From: F22 sp963678855
Lineage (GTDB): Bacteria; Bacteroidota; Bacteroidia; Bacteroidales; Bacteroidaceae
DNA length: 64,000 nucleotides
NCBI GenBank assembly: GCA_963678855.1
Contig: OY787448.1
Coordinates: forward strand, 620,001-684,000
Reading direction: 5' to 3'
Below, piece after piece: positions 46,345-55,488 of this stretch. The position numbers were made by a program, and so were the translations under genes. Below the pieces are notes generated by a model that had not been told where the DNA came from, did not search any database, and was given only the letters and a program-made list of their open reading frames with translations. The first letter of the stretch is position 1; each line of letters begins with the position of its first letter.

Positions 46345-47910
46345 TTAAAAGTTTGAGTTCATTAGACCGTTTGACTTGCCTGCAGTATCTGCAGTATCCC
46401 ACCATAGACGATAGTCCATACGATCCTTATCTACTGTGTTCAATGCTTCTGGCATCATATCTTCGTTGTTACGGTGCTCGTTTTCATTATAACGAATACG
46501 CTTCACAAATTTACCGATAGCTACAGATGCATTTGCACTTTGATCAACTGGCAAACTAAAATCAGGATAGTCAGTACGACGGAAATCAGCCCAAGCTTCA
46601 AGTCCGTTAGGGAAGTTAGCCATCCACTTTTGTGTAATGATTTGCTTCAACTTCTCTTCGTTAGAACCTAGATCAGTCATTGCATCATTCAAACCATCAA
46701 TGTAAGCGTCTTTATCAGCAGAAGCAACACCGCTATAGTCCATAGAAGCAGCGATACCTTCTTCGTAAAGAGCTTGTACATCACCTGAATACCAACCACG
46801 TAGAGCAGCTTCAGCTAACAAGAACTTCACTTCAGCATAATTCATAACTGTATAAAGCATCGTGTAGTTTCCAGCAGGAGTAAAATCAGGGAATCCACCT
46901 TCTAGACGCATGATACAATAGTCATCATTTTTAGTACCAGGAAGAATATCCATACCATTAGGACAACCTTCATATTTAGCTTTACCTACTTCCTCTTTGC
47001 TTTGTGCTTCTTCTACGCCGTCTGGCTTATAACAGAACCAAATTGCAGCACGTGGATCTTCAGCAACTGAAGATTGGTTGTAGCAATAGTCTGTCAAAGT
47101 CTTAGAGATAGCGATATTTCTCCAATACCAACCCATTTGATTTACGTAATCATTCCAACCTTTATTCCAAGTTGGTACTGCAACGTTATCTGCATTTGAG
47201 TTCAGCAAACCACCTTCTGCGCTAACAGCTATTTTAGCTTGAGTTTCAGCAAGAGCACGGTCTGCATTGGCTACACGCATCGCTAGACGAAGACGTAGAG
47301 AGTTACCGAAACGTTTCCATTTCATGACATCACCATTGAAAATCAAGTCGTACTCCTCACCATACTTATATTGTGATGCATCACCAGTAATTTTTGGAAG
47401 AGCTTCATCCAACCTCTTGAACAAATCTTCATAGATTTCTTGTTGAGAAGTATATGGAACTGCTTCACCAGTACCTGCATTGAAGTATGGCATATCTCCA
47501 TAATAGTCAGTCATACGTGACCAGTAGTATACCATCCACACATCCTTGATAGCAATTGCTTCTTGGTATAGTTCGTTGTCACCATATTGTTGGTCGATAG
47601 CTACAGAACGACGTACAATCTCAGTATAGAATTGCTCCCAACCGCGACCTACCCAGTCGTTGTTATATTCATAACGTCCTGATTCAAAACCATCAACAAC
47701 GTTTGCCCAATATTGTGAGTAGAAGTCACCGTACAAGTTGATTACACGTTGGTAATCACGGAAAACTTGAGTTTCCATTTTGTGAAAGAAGAACTTTGGT
47801 TCTACTGTCGTAGTAGCATCGCTCGGAGTGTTCATATCTCCGAAGTCATCAGAGCATCCTGTCGAGAACAGTGCTACTGCACCTAGTAATAGGGTATATA
47901 TATTTTTCAT
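46345..47910 (-). CDS. SusD/RagB family nutrient-binding outer-membrane lipoprotein
   Basis: 521 aa. Lipobox STGC (Cys 19) followed by SDDFGD. It binds glycan at the cell surface and acts as the lid of the SusC channel. The N-terminal DMNTPSDATTTVEPKFFF, then paired helices of the TPR-like fold (YWSRMTDYYGDMPYF, LRLRLAMRVANADRALAE) and the C-terminal NYAEVKFLLAEAALRGW and NGLEAWADFRRTDYPDF fit the SusD-like type 2 subgroup. 12 bp downstream of susC. Confidence 0.94.
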   Translation of the reverse strand: MKNIYTLLLGAVALFSTGCSDDFGDMNTPSDATTTVEPKFFFHKMETQVFRDYQRVINLYGDFYSQYWANVVDGFESGRYEYNNDWVGRGWEQFYTEIVRRSVAIDQQYGDNELYQEAIAIKDVWMVYYWSRMTDYYGDMPYFNAGTGEAVPYTSQQEIYEDLFKRLDEALPKITGDASQYKYGEEYDLIFNGDVMKWKRFGNSLRLRLAMRVANADRALAETQAKIAVSAEGGLLNSNADNVAVPTWNKGWNDYVNQMGWYWRNIAISKTLTDYCYNQSSVAEDPRAAIWFCYKPDGVEEAQSKEEVGKAKYEGCPNGMDILPGTKNDDYCIMRLEGGFPDFTPAGNYTMLYTVMNYAEVKFLLAEAALRGWYSGDVQALYEEGIAASMDYSGVASADKDAYIDGLNDAMTDLGSNEEKLKQIITQKWMANFPNGLEAWADFRRTDYPDFSLPVDQSANASVAIGKFVKRIRYNENEHRNNEDMMPEALNTVDKDRMDYRLWWDTADTAGKSNGLMNSNF

Positions 47911-47922
47911 GTGTATAAGCTA

Positions 47923-50900
47923 TTAAAATCCAACATTTAGTGAGAATCCGAATGTGCGTGTATTCGGCACAGGGTTTGAGTCGTATGCTTGTTGTGCATA
48001 ACCTGTACTGTATGCAGATCCATCAGGAGTAGTACCTGGCGTATCTTTATAGAAGTAGAACAAGTTACGAGCTACGAATGAAGCACGTAGGTTTTGAATA
48101 ACATTACCAGGAATCTTATTCAAGATGTGCTTAGGGAAACGATAACCAAATACCAATTCTTTAAGTTTTGCATAAGAAGCGTCATAAACAAACTCTTCTG
48201 TGATGCTTGATTGGTTTTGGAAATACTGCTGTGCAGTCACCATTGTTGTATTGATTTGACCATCTGCTGTATAACCATCAAAGAAGAATGGCATACGGTC
48301 ATTATAGTCCGTACGTTTAGCTGTACCAGCAGCTGTAGCTGAAGCTTCTGTTGAAGATACGATATCGCCACCTTGACGAATGTCTACCAGTGCACTTGCA
48401 TAGAAACCTTTGTATTCAGCACCTAAGCTTACAGAACCAGTCCAGTCTGCTTGTAGATTACCAATTTTCACAGGATCACCAGCTGTACGCTGAGGAAGAC
48501 CATTGTCACCAACTACGATTTCACCAGCGTCGTTACGAACGTATTTTTGGCCACGGATATCACCTAGATTTCCACCTTCAACTGCCCATACGCCAGAACC
48601 ACTACCAAATTCGAATTCCTTCAATGCATCAGGATCGTTTTCATCGATAAGTTCTTCTAGTGTACCCTTGTTTTTCGCAAAATTGAAGTCCAAAGTCACT
48701 GTCAAATCTTTAGTCTTAACAGGCACTGTAGTTACCATCAATTCGACACCACGGTTACGAATCAAACCAGCGTTAATCAAACGTGTGCTATAACCAGAAG
48801 ATTGAACTGCCTCTACTGCAAGAATTTGGTTCTTTGTTTCTTCATTATAGAACGTAAAGTCCAAACCAATACGATTGTGCAAGAACTTCCATTCAGTACC
48901 AATTTCCCATGAAGTAGAAAGTTCTGGTTTCAAATCTTTAATCACAGCTTGTGTTGGCACATTACCACCAGTCAAATCAAAGTCTGTAGATTCTAGGCTA
49001 TAGAATTGGCTAGTCATATAAGGATCAGTTGCCTTACCTACTTGCGCTACAGAAGCACGTACTTTACCATAAGTAATCCATTCTGGAAGTTGTGTCATTT
49101 CTGAGATTAGACCAGAAACAGAAACTGATGGATAGAAATAAGAGTTATCAAAGCTACCGTGAGCTGCTGTCAATGTAGATGACCAGTCGTTACGAGCAGT
49201 CACATCCATATATAAGTAGTTGCGGAAACCGATTTGACCAAAACCGTAGATAGAACGAGTTTCTTGCTCCGTAATAGATTCAGTAGACTTGATGTTTGCA
49301 CCTGCACCCAAGAAGTATGTATCTTCAGAAGCTAGACGACCAGAAGTACCTCTCAACTCATTTGTCTTACGACGCATGTTGTTGGCACCAAGGTTTACAT
49401 TAAAGTCGAAGTCTTCGTTAATACGACCATTGTATGAAACCAAACCTTCAAAGTTTGTTTCACGGAAGTTCACTTGACTTGTATTGTAGTTAGGACGGTT
49501 TGGATCTACAGCGTCAGCATAACGATATCCATCTTGAGAACGGAAACCGAAATAGTCCATACCATACTTCACCTTAGCAGTCAAACCTGGAAGAATCTTA
49601 AAGTTACCCGCAATGTAACCAAATGTACGGTTCTTATCATCTTCGTTTACTGTTTGATTCAACAAATAGTAAGGGTTACGGTTTGTTGCATTTACTGTAG
49701 TGTACAACTTTTCTTTGTGTACACCTGCTACCATGTCATATCCTGGTTTCAAATCTTGCGTGCGAATACCTGCTGGCATTGCATTCAAGAAAGTGATATA
49801 ACTGTAAGCACCAACCTCTGGACGGTTTTGACCTTGTGTACGGAAGAATGACACCTTTGTATCAATATTCAACCATGGGTTGATATCGTAATCGGCGCGC
49901 AAATCAACATTTGTCTTCTTCACGTTGTGATTCTTATAAAGACCATCCATATCACTATGACCAAGAGATAGACGGAAAGAACCCTTTTCGTTACCACCTG
50001 TCAAAGAAAGATTGTGAGATTGCTCTACACCAGTACGTGTAAAGTCATCGATTAGGCTACCTTGAGGTTTCAAAGCAATTTGTTCTCCAGTCCAGCTAGT
50101 CACAGTTTGACCCACCATCTCTGGCCCCCAAGATTCAGAAGCACTATTGATATAATTGCCATTTACACCTTGACCGAAACGATTTTGGCGGTCTAGCTTA
50201 TAAGCAGCTTCTGAGAAAGTAACAGATCCTGAATAGCTCACACCAAGTGTTTGCTTACGAGATCCTTTTTTAGTTGTTACGACAATAACACCATTACCAC
50301 CTCGTTCACCATATAGTGCAGCAGCATTGGCACCCTTCAAAACAGAGATAGACTCAATGTCATCAGGATTCAAATCGTAAGCACCACCCGCACGTGAGGT
50401 TCCACCCCAACCGTTAGAGTTGTTTGAGTTACCATTATCAAATGGCACACCATCTACGACCCAAAGAGGTTCATTATTGTCTGATAGAGAACTCGCACCA
50501 CGAATGTCGATACGAGTAGAGGCGCCTAGGCCACCCCCAGCTGAATTGATATTCACACCAGCTACCTTACCTTGAAGGCCCGACATTACATCAGCGTCAC
50601 CCGCTTGTGTCAATCGGTCTGATTTCACATCTTGCACGGCGTAACCTAGCGCCTTCTTTTCACGCTTGATACCCAATGCAGTCACGACTACTTCATTAAG
50701 AGTCTGTGTATCTTCGCGCAAACTGATAGTCATTGCCGAAGCCGTTACTGTCACTTCTTGTGGAGTATAGCCAATGTAGCTCACCACAAGTACTGCTCCT
50801 TTAGGAGCGTTTAAAACGAAATTACCGTCCATATCAGTAACAGTACCTTGGCTAGTTCCTTTAACACGGATATTAGCACCAATAATTGGTAGGCCTGATT

Positions 50901-51063
50901 CATCAAGGACAACTCCCTTCACTTTAATTGTTTCTTCGGCTACTCTTGCCGAAGTTTCTGTTCCGTTCGATACAATCGAACCATCTGCTGGGCTACTAGC
51001 TCCGTATGCTGTAAGCGTTGACGCTAAAGCAAAAGCAGATACGAGTGTAAAAACTTTGTGCAT
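47923..51063 (-). CDS. SusC/RagA family TonB-dependent outer-membrane transporter
   Basis: 1046 aa. Signal peptide about 1-22, then an N-terminal carboxypeptidase-regulatory-like domain (about 48-125: IKVKGVVLDESGLPIIGANIRVKGT, in part), TonB box/plug (about 130-260) with GKVAGVNINSAGG, EPLWVVDGVPFDNG and VLKGANAAALYGERGGNGVI (key part AALYGERGGNGVI), and a 22-strand barrel ending NTRTFGFSLNVGF. It imports oligosaccharides with energy from TonB-ExbBD. Intact. First gene of the susC-susD-LamG operon, with a -7 box and an upstream operator-like element. Confidence 0.96.
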   Translation of the reverse strand: MHKVFTLVSAFALASTLTAYGASSPADGSIVSNGTETSARVAEETIKVKGVVLDESGLPIIGANIRVKGTSQGTVTDMDGNFVLNAPKGAVLVVSYIGYTPQEVTVTASAMTISLREDTQTLNEVVVTALGIKREKKALGYAVQDVKSDRLTQAGDADVMSGLQGKVAGVNINSAGGGLGASTRIDIRGASSLSDNNEPLWVVDGVPFDNGNSNNSNGWGGTSRAGGAYDLNPDDIESISVLKGANAAALYGERGGNGVIVVTTKKGSRKQTLGVSYSGSVTFSEAAYKLDRQNRFGQGVNGNYINSASESWGPEMVGQTVTSWTGEQIALKPQGSLIDDFTRTGVEQSHNLSLTGGNEKGSFRLSLGHSDMDGLYKNHNVKKTNVDLRADYDINPWLNIDTKVSFFRTQGQNRPEVGAYSYITFLNAMPAGIRTQDLKPGYDMVAGVHKEKLYTTVNATNRNPYYLLNQTVNEDDKNRTFGYIAGNFKILPGLTAKVKYGMDYFGFRSQDGYRYADAVDPNRPNYNTSQVNFRETNFEGLVSYNGRINEDFDFNVNLGANNMRRKTNELRGTSGRLASEDTYFLGAGANIKSTESITEQETRSIYGFGQIGFRNYLYMDVTARNDWSSTLTAAHGSFDNSYFYPSVSVSGLISEMTQLPEWITYGKVRASVAQVGKATDPYMTSQFYSLESTDFDLTGGNVPTQAVIKDLKPELSTSWEIGTEWKFLHNRIGLDFTFYNEETKNQILAVEAVQSSGYSTRLINAGLIRNRGVELMVTTVPVKTKDLTVTLDFNFAKNKGTLEELIDENDPDALKEFEFGSGSGVWAVEGGNLGDIRGQKYVRNDAGEIVVGDNGLPQRTAGDPVKIGNLQADWTGSVSLGAEYKGFYASALVDIRQGGDIVSSTEASATAAGTAKRTDYNDRMPFFFDGYTADGQINTTMVTAQQYFQNQSSITEEFVYDASYAKLKELVFGYRFPKHILNKIPGNVIQNLRASFVARNLFYFYKDTPGTTPDGSAYSTGYAQQAYDSNPVPNTRTFGFSLNVGF

Positions 51064-51183
51064 ATACGATAGGTTTTAGATTGGATAACGTATTTTCTTA
51101 ATACTCAAATCATACCACATGATTTGTATCCTTGGGTAATAATGATTCTGTTAGTTATATAATTTCATCACAAGGTTACAATA

Positions 51184-51191
51184 CAAATGTA
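51184..51191 (-). promoter_or_regulatory. -7 box of the susC operon
   Basis: The minus strand reads TACATTTG, matching TAnnTTTG, with no TTTG at the -33 distance, as expected for a promoter that needs an activator. Leader about 115 nt. The 15-bp operator element lies exactly 53 bp further upstream. Confidence 0.65.
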
Positions 51192-51244
51192 AGATATATT
51201 TGCATGTAACCCGCGATGTAATATTATTGTAACACTTCACTTTA

Positions 51245-51259
51245 TTACGCTAATCCGAC
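51245..51259 (-). promoter_or_regulatory. Putative AraC operator upstream of susC
   Basis: The minus strand reads GTCGGATTAGCGTAA. The same element occurs at 52393-52407 and 59757-59771, each time 53-54 bp upstream of a -7 box. A second short match, TTAC(A/G)AT, lies 12-13 bp downstream of the element in the susC and GH130 copies. Confidence 0.6.
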
Positions 51260-51287
51260 TTGCTTGCGATAGTTACAAGCTAAACGA

Positions 51288-52289
51288 TTAGATTATGGAA
51301 TTTTTCTTTGTAAAATCAACGATTTCGTCGATATAACAGAAAGCCAGCCCTGTCACAGTATCAGCAGCTCCATAGTAAATTGCGACACGCCCCGTATCCT
51401 TGTCATGCAAAGCTGCACAAGGGAAGCATACGTTTGGCACATCTCCCATACATTCGTATGGCATTTCTGGCGTAATCAAATATGGACCTGAACGAGCGAG
51501 CACTTTCCAAGGTTGCTCAAGATCAAGAAGAGCACTACCAAATGCATAGACAAATCCATTGCAAGAAGCAAGCACGCCATGATAAAAGACAAGCCATCCT
51601 TCCGAAGTTTCGATTGGAATTGGACCCGCACCAATCTTGGTACATTGCCAAGCACTTTGCTCAAATGGAGCTGGCGCCATTACATGACGGTGATGTCCCC
51701 AAAAATCCATATCTGGGCTTTCACTATAAAAAATGTCACCAAATGGAGTGTGACCATTGTCACTTGGACGACTTAACATAGCAAAATGATTATTTATCTT
51801 GCGTGGAAACATCACACCATTTCTGTTGAATGGGATAAACGCATTCTCTAATTGGTGGAAAGTTTTGAAGTCATACGTGTAAGCAACACCGATAGTTGGA
51901 CCGTGATAGCCATTACACCATGTCACATAATAGCGATCTTCGATCCATGTAACACGTGGGTCATAGCCATATACCCACTCGCCAATTTCTTCGTCATCAC
52001 ATTCGAACGTAAGTGGTTCGTGATTGATGTTCCAGTCTATACCATTGTCTGAAAATCCAACATGCAGTCGCATACGACGGTTTGTATCATCGCATCGAAA
52101 TACTCCTGCATAACCGTCCTCAAAAGGGACAACAGCACTATTAAAGATGCTATTGGAAGTAGGCAATAGGTCACGAGGGATAATAGGGTTTTTGCTATAA
52201 CGCCACACTGGACGTTCGCAACCCTCTGGTCTATCTTCCCAAGGCATGTTTGGCAAAGATGGTCCTTCGATAGTTAATTTTGAAACCAT
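51288..52289 (-). CDS. GH130 family beta-1,4-mannosyl-N-acetylglucosamine phosphorylase
   Basis: 333 aa, no signal peptide, so cytoplasmic. GH130 enzymes split beta-mannosides by phosphorolysis to mannose-1-P. The five-bladed propeller features are seen: SIFNSAVVPFEDGYAGVFRCDD (key part FNSAV...YAGVFRCD, about 49-67), WVYGYDPRVTWIEDRYYVTW with the catalytic Asp 110 in YDPR, and VMFPRKINNHFAMLSRPSDNG (about 160-180). Context (GH92, GH47, NagB) and overall likeness favour the N-glycan type acting on Man-beta-1,4-GlcNAc over the mannosylglucose type. Single-gene unit divergent from the AraC gene, with an operator copy upstream. Confidence 0.88.
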   Translation of the reverse strand: MVSKLTIEGPSLPNMPWEDRPEGCERPVWRYSKNPIIPRDLLPTSNSIFNSAVVPFEDGYAGVFRCDDTNRRMRLHVGFSDNGIDWNINHEPLTFECDDEEIGEWVYGYDPRVTWIEDRYYVTWCNGYHGPTIGVAYTYDFKTFHQLENAFIPFNRNGVMFPRKINNHFAMLSRPSDNGHTPFGDIFYSESPDMDFWGHHRHVMAPAPFEQSAWQCTKIGAGPIPIETSEGWLVFYHGVLASCNGFVYAFGSALLDLEQPWKVLARSGPYLITPEMPYECMGDVPNVCFPCAALHDKDTGRVAIYYGAADTVTGLAFCYIDEIVDFTKKNSII

Positions 52290-52331
52290 GTCCTAATTAT
52301 TAAGGTTAAACATAAGGTACTATTTATATTG

Positions 52332-52339
52332 CAAAGATA
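52332..52339 (-). promoter_or_regulatory. -7 box of the GH130 gene
   Basis: The minus strand reads TATCTTTG, 42 bp upstream of the start codon. The operator element lies exactly 53 bp further upstream. Confidence 0.6.
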
Positions 52340-52392
52340 GAGATTGTGCCTATATCACAGCACCGACTTTGTTATCGTAAAGAAACAATAAA

Positions 52393-52407
52393 TTACGCTT
52401 ATCCGAT
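52393..52407 (-). promoter_or_regulatory. Putative AraC operator between GH130 and the AraC gene
   Basis: The minus strand reads ATCGGATAAGCGTAA, 12 of 15 identical in order to the susC copy apart from the first base and one A for T, and at the same 53-bp distance from the -7 box. It also lies about 97 bp upstream of the divergent araC-type gene, so it could mediate autoregulation. Confidence 0.6.
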
Positions 52408-52503
52408 ATAAGTATCCTTTATTGATTTGGTAGGCTAATGAAAAATTACTATAATTGCAGAGTGAACCACCATTTACGCCTATATCACACCTATTATAAT
52501 ATT

Positions 52504-53337
52504 ATGGAAGTCATACACTATCAACTAAAGGAGTTTCTTGGAAACAATGAAACCTATCAAATTGTGCACAGGGAAATTAGCCCTGTTCGTCGAGTCGTTA
52601 TGCACGACCACGACTACTATGAACTATTCTGGGTTACTCGTGGGAGTGGCTATCAGATCATCAATAAGCAGCGCATGCCGCTGGAAAAAGGCGACCTAGT
52701 AATGATTCGTCCACAAGATGCTCATATGCTTGTAGGCGACCGCGACGGCATGGAAATAGTCAACATTGCATTTTCGGCTGCGACAGCCGACATGATGCAT
52801 GAACGTTATTTCAAAACAGCCAATATTTATTTCTGGTCACCAGGGCTCATTCCGACTAAGATCCGACTCGATGAAACACACTTGCATCGTTTCACGGATC
52901 GATCCCATGAAGCCATGCGCCATCGTTTGACGTACATCCAACTGGATTCCCTACTCTTATTTATCATGCGTCATCTTACCAATGATGAATCGGATGACTC
53001 TACAAACATTCCTATCTGGCTCAACTATGCCTTGAATCACTTCAAGACTCCAGACAAATTTAAAGCTGGTCGTACAGGATTTGCCAATGACTGCGGTAGA
53101 AATATGGATTATATCAATCGTGTGGTACGTACTCACTTTGAGATGTCTCTAACTGACTTGCTCAACACACGTAAGATGTTATGGGCAGCCTTGCAGCTTT
53201 CTGCATTGGACACTCCTATTAAAGAGATTTGTTCAGACTGTGGCTTCAACAATTTGGGACACTTCTATAAAGTATTCAAGCAATACTACGGACAAACTCC
53301 TCAGAAATACCGTGCTAGTAATCAAAGCATGATCTAA
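52504..53337 (+). CDS. AraC family transcriptional regulator of the glycan locus
   Basis: 277 aa from the start at 52504 (MEVIHYQLKEFLG); an ATG 22 codons upstream is possible but its extension is not domain-like. N-terminal cupin sensor (about 25-95: HDHDYYELFWVTRGSGYQI and LVMIRPQDAHMLVG) and C-terminal double helix-turn-helix (about 185-272: MDYINRVVRTHFEMSLTDLL, IKEICSDCGFNNLGHFYKVFKQYYGQTPQKYR in part), the AraC/XylS signature. Cytoplasmic activator, probably sensing a locus-derived sugar. It is the only regulator in the locus and lies between its two arms, divergent from GH130, with the shared operator in the interval. Confidence 0.92.
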   Translation: MEVIHYQLKEFLGNNETYQIVHREISPVRRVVMHDHDYYELFWVTRGSGYQIINKQRMPLEKGDLVMIRPQDAHMLVGDRDGMEIVNIAFSAATADMMHERYFKTANIYFWSPGLIPTKIRLDETHLHRFTDRSHEAMRHRLTYIQLDSLLLFIMRHLTNDESDDSTNIPIWLNYALNHFKTPDKFKAGRTGFANDCGRNMDYINRVVRTHFEMSLTDLLNTRKMLWAALQLSALDTPIKEICSDCGFNNLGHFYKVFKQYYGQTPQKYRASNQSMI

Positions 53338-53345
53338 TCTATAAT

Positions 53346-53380
53346 GTGGGCGGGACTAATTACATGTTCCGCCCACTTTC
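53346..53380 (+). terminator. Terminator of the AraC gene
   Basis: GTGGGCGGGAC pairs with GTTCCGCCCAC (11 bp, one wobble, 9-nt loop), followed by TTTCT. It starts 8 bp after the stop codon. Confidence 0.85.
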
Positions 53381-53462
53381 TATTCAAGCCAATAAAAGAA
53401 ACGACAGACTGTAATCGAGCACTCACAGGCTTTCAAACAAACTTGTAGTCCTATGCGAACAT

Positions 53463-53548
53463 GTATAGTCCTAGAACTATACGCGTATAGATGCCCATCC
53501 ATACACGTATACTCCTAGATGTATACATGTATGGATGGGCATCTATAC
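53463..53548. repeat. Nested inverted repeats, 28-bp arms
   Basis: Two adjacent hairpins. The first is GTATAGT-CCTAGA-ACTATAC (53463-53482). The second has 28-bp arms, 53485-53512 and 53521-53548, starting GTATAGATGCCCATCCATAC and complementary except one C/T position, with loop TCCTAGAT. The word TCCTAGA sits in both loops. It lies in noncoding DNA between two convergent terminators and has no T-run of its own. Function unknown; it resembles no IS end that I know. Confidence 0.8.
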
Positions 53549-53624
53549 ACACTTAGAAGTCTTGAGAGATTTATAGCGAAGCGTAAGAGAGCCGTCCTAT
53601 ATAGTATTCCTTGCTCACTTCCTA

Positions 53625-53664
53625 TAAAAAGAAAGAATGCACCAAAACTACTTTGATGCATTCT
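53625..53664 (-). terminator. Terminator of the nagB-GH92-CBM9-TIM operon
   Basis: On the minus strand AGAATGCATCAAA pairs with TTTGGTGCATTCT (13 bp, one wobble), followed by TTCTTTTTATAGG. It lies about 37 bp beyond the TIM-barrel gene. Confidence 0.85.
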
Positions 53665-53701
53665 CTTATATGTATGTACTATTCTAAACTGTATGTTATA
53701 A

Positions 53702-54757
53702 TTACTTCATCGACTGAATAACACTCTTCAATTCTTTACGTTGCGTTTTGTTCATCGCATCAAAAGTAAATAGCGAAAAACCTTTCGCACCATTCTTGAC
53801 TGCTTCTTTGACAGCATCAGTAAACGTATCGCCTGTACCTTTCTTGAAGTCATCTGTGTACAAACCTACATAGATATCTGTGCCTTTATGTGCTTGCTCT
53901 ATACAATCAGCGACACACTGACCAATCCACTCAATATGTTCATCGTAGAAACCATTATAAATCATAGGATACGATCTATCCAATGGCCACTTACCCCAAT
54001 CTTGATACACCATACGTGCGGACATTTCTGGTGTAGGAAATGGAGATGCAGTCAATTCTTTGCCAGCACCTTTTACCAATTCAGCAATTTGGAATACTAG
54101 GTTGTTTACTGCGTCCATTCGGAATTGATGCCATACCTTATCCTCATTTACATCTGGTTGATTACGAGGATCATAACTATAAGCTTCCTCAAAAGCTTTA
54201 AGCATTGCTGGGTGATAACCATAGTCCCATTCAGGGTACACTTTATCTTGTACCACATCGTAGTTCTTCCAAAGAGTAGTGGGCAAAATAGCATCTACAA
54301 ATCGGCAATAGTCTAGACTGATACTCTTAACACCTGGAATAGCAGCATATTTAGCAATCTTTGCCAATACCGCCTTTTGTACGCCAGGGATAATAGGATT
54401 CAAGAACTTATAATAATCAACATATGCTTTCTTAAACTGCATTGACTGTCCCAAACGGTTGTAATCTAACCAATCTGGATGCTTTGTACCAAGATCATAA
54501 TCGCAAAGTGTTTTATACCACACATGCAGTTCCATTTTATATTTCTCTGCATAAGGTACCATTTCTTTCACTTGATCTGGTGTAGCATTAACAATAATGC
54601 CATCAAGACCTACATCTTTCATCTCTTGAAAGTAAGCATCTAGCTTGCCATCTTTAGGGTAACTAGTCCAAGTTAGAAAACGCGCTTGCGCCGCAACAGA
54701 AGCAACACATGACAACATAAGAACAGTCAATAGGCTCCACTTTTTTACAAAATTCAT
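53702..54757 (-). CDS. Putative glycoside hydrolase, GH10-like TIM barrel
   Basis: 351 aa with a cleavable signal peptide (about 1-23, ending SVAAQA), so exported. The sequence reads as a (beta/alpha)8 barrel of the DUF187/GHL10-like superfamily: YFQEMKDVGLDGIIVN (strand 1-2), MELHVWYKTL, VKSISLDYCRFVD (about 140, candidate catalytic Asp), LTASPFPTPE, and SYPMIYNGFYD. No characterised relative can be named. Its place at the end of a mannosidase operon, next to a CBM9-like domain, suggests a role on the same glycan. 27 bp after the CBM9-like gene. Confidence 0.75.
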   Translation of the reverse strand: MNFVKKWSLLTVLMLSCVASVAAQARFLTWTSYPKDGKLDAYFQEMKDVGLDGIIVNATPDQVKEMVPYAEKYKMELHVWYKTLCDYDLGTKHPDWLDYNRLGQSMQFKKAYVDYYKFLNPIIPGVQKAVLAKIAKYAAIPGVKSISLDYCRFVDAILPTTLWKNYDVVQDKVYPEWDYGYHPAMLKAFEEAYSYDPRNQPDVNEDKVWHQFRMDAVNNLVFQIAELVKGAGKELTASPFPTPEMSARMVYQDWGKWPLDRSYPMIYNGFYDEHIEWIGQCVADCIEQAHKGTDIYVGLYTDDFKKGTGDTFTDAVKEAVKNGAKGFSLFTFDAMNKTQRKELKSVIQSMK

Positions 54758-54784
54758 AGTAATAATAATGTTATGGTTATACGA

Positions 54785-55333
54785 TTAGTCTTTAAATGTC
54801 ACAGTCCCCCATTTGCTTGGGCGGTGAATATCTATAATTCCTGTAGGAGCCCACACCCAATTTTCTTCATTTCCAAACCCTTCAGTTCCAGGTTGTTTTA
54901 CATAAGCTCCATTTTTAATATCTACTTTCAGCCATTCGACACGTGAAAAGTTCATTTTCCATGAAGTATTTGGCTTTATCTTTTCATTTAAGGCTTTTAG
55001 AGGGATGCGCAGTTCTACTGTCCAATAGTCATCAATATCGCTTGGATCGTTCATGGTCCCCTGAACATGAGTAGCATGCTCTAAGCCTTTGATATCAAAG
55101 CCATTTAGGAAAGTACCTCCTTGATAGTAAGGCTTGGTCATCAACAAATCCCATGGCGTATTTTGAGCATTGATTTCAAACTCAAAATAACATCGGCTAT
55201 CTCCGTCTGGATCAATAAACACTTCAAAGTCATTGTCCCAGTAGATAGTACTATCTCTTTTTGCAATGGTACTCCAGATATGTGGTTCATCTAGTTTAGC
55301 AGCGATATATACAGCTTCCTCATCCCACAACAT
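54785..55333 (-). CDS. Carbohydrate-binding family 9-like protein, N-terminus cut off
   Basis: 182 aa from the only ATG available, but the domain clearly begins further upstream: the same frame is open to 55513 and encodes DIVVDGKLDEPDWQKTPW, the usual CBM9-like start, then KYTTRFKMLWDEEAVYIAAKL across the called start. There is no start codon or signal peptide in that upstream part, and an in-frame TGA lies at 55514-55516. If the T9 tract at 55505-55513 had one more T, the frame would fuse to the end of GH92 #4. So this is either the C-terminal domain of a frameshifted GH92-CBM9 protein or a gene that lost its start. Confidence 0.7.
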   Translation of the reverse strand: MLWDEEAVYIAAKLDEPHIWSTIAKRDSTIYWDNDFEVFIDPDGDSRCYFEFEINAQNTPWDLLMTKPYYQGGTFLNGFDIKGLEHATHVQGTMNDPSDIDDYWTVELRIPLKALNEKIKPNTSWKMNFSRVEWLKVDIKNGAYVKQPGTEGFGNEENWVWAPTGIIDIHRPSKWGTVTFKD

Positions 55334-55488
55334 CTTAAAACGAGTTGTATACTTTGGTCGAGGTTTCTTATCTCCTTGAATATCTACAAACAGCCGACTC
55401 CAAGGAGTCTTTTGCCAATCTGGTTCGTCTAGTTTACCGTCAACTACAATGTCGCCTTTACGTTTATTACTCGTATAGGTTGGAGGTT

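Noticed and set aside
53463..53548. Insertion-sequence end or integrase attachment site
   Set aside because: No transposase or integrase gene lies nearby and no target duplication is visible; kept only as an unexplained palindrome.
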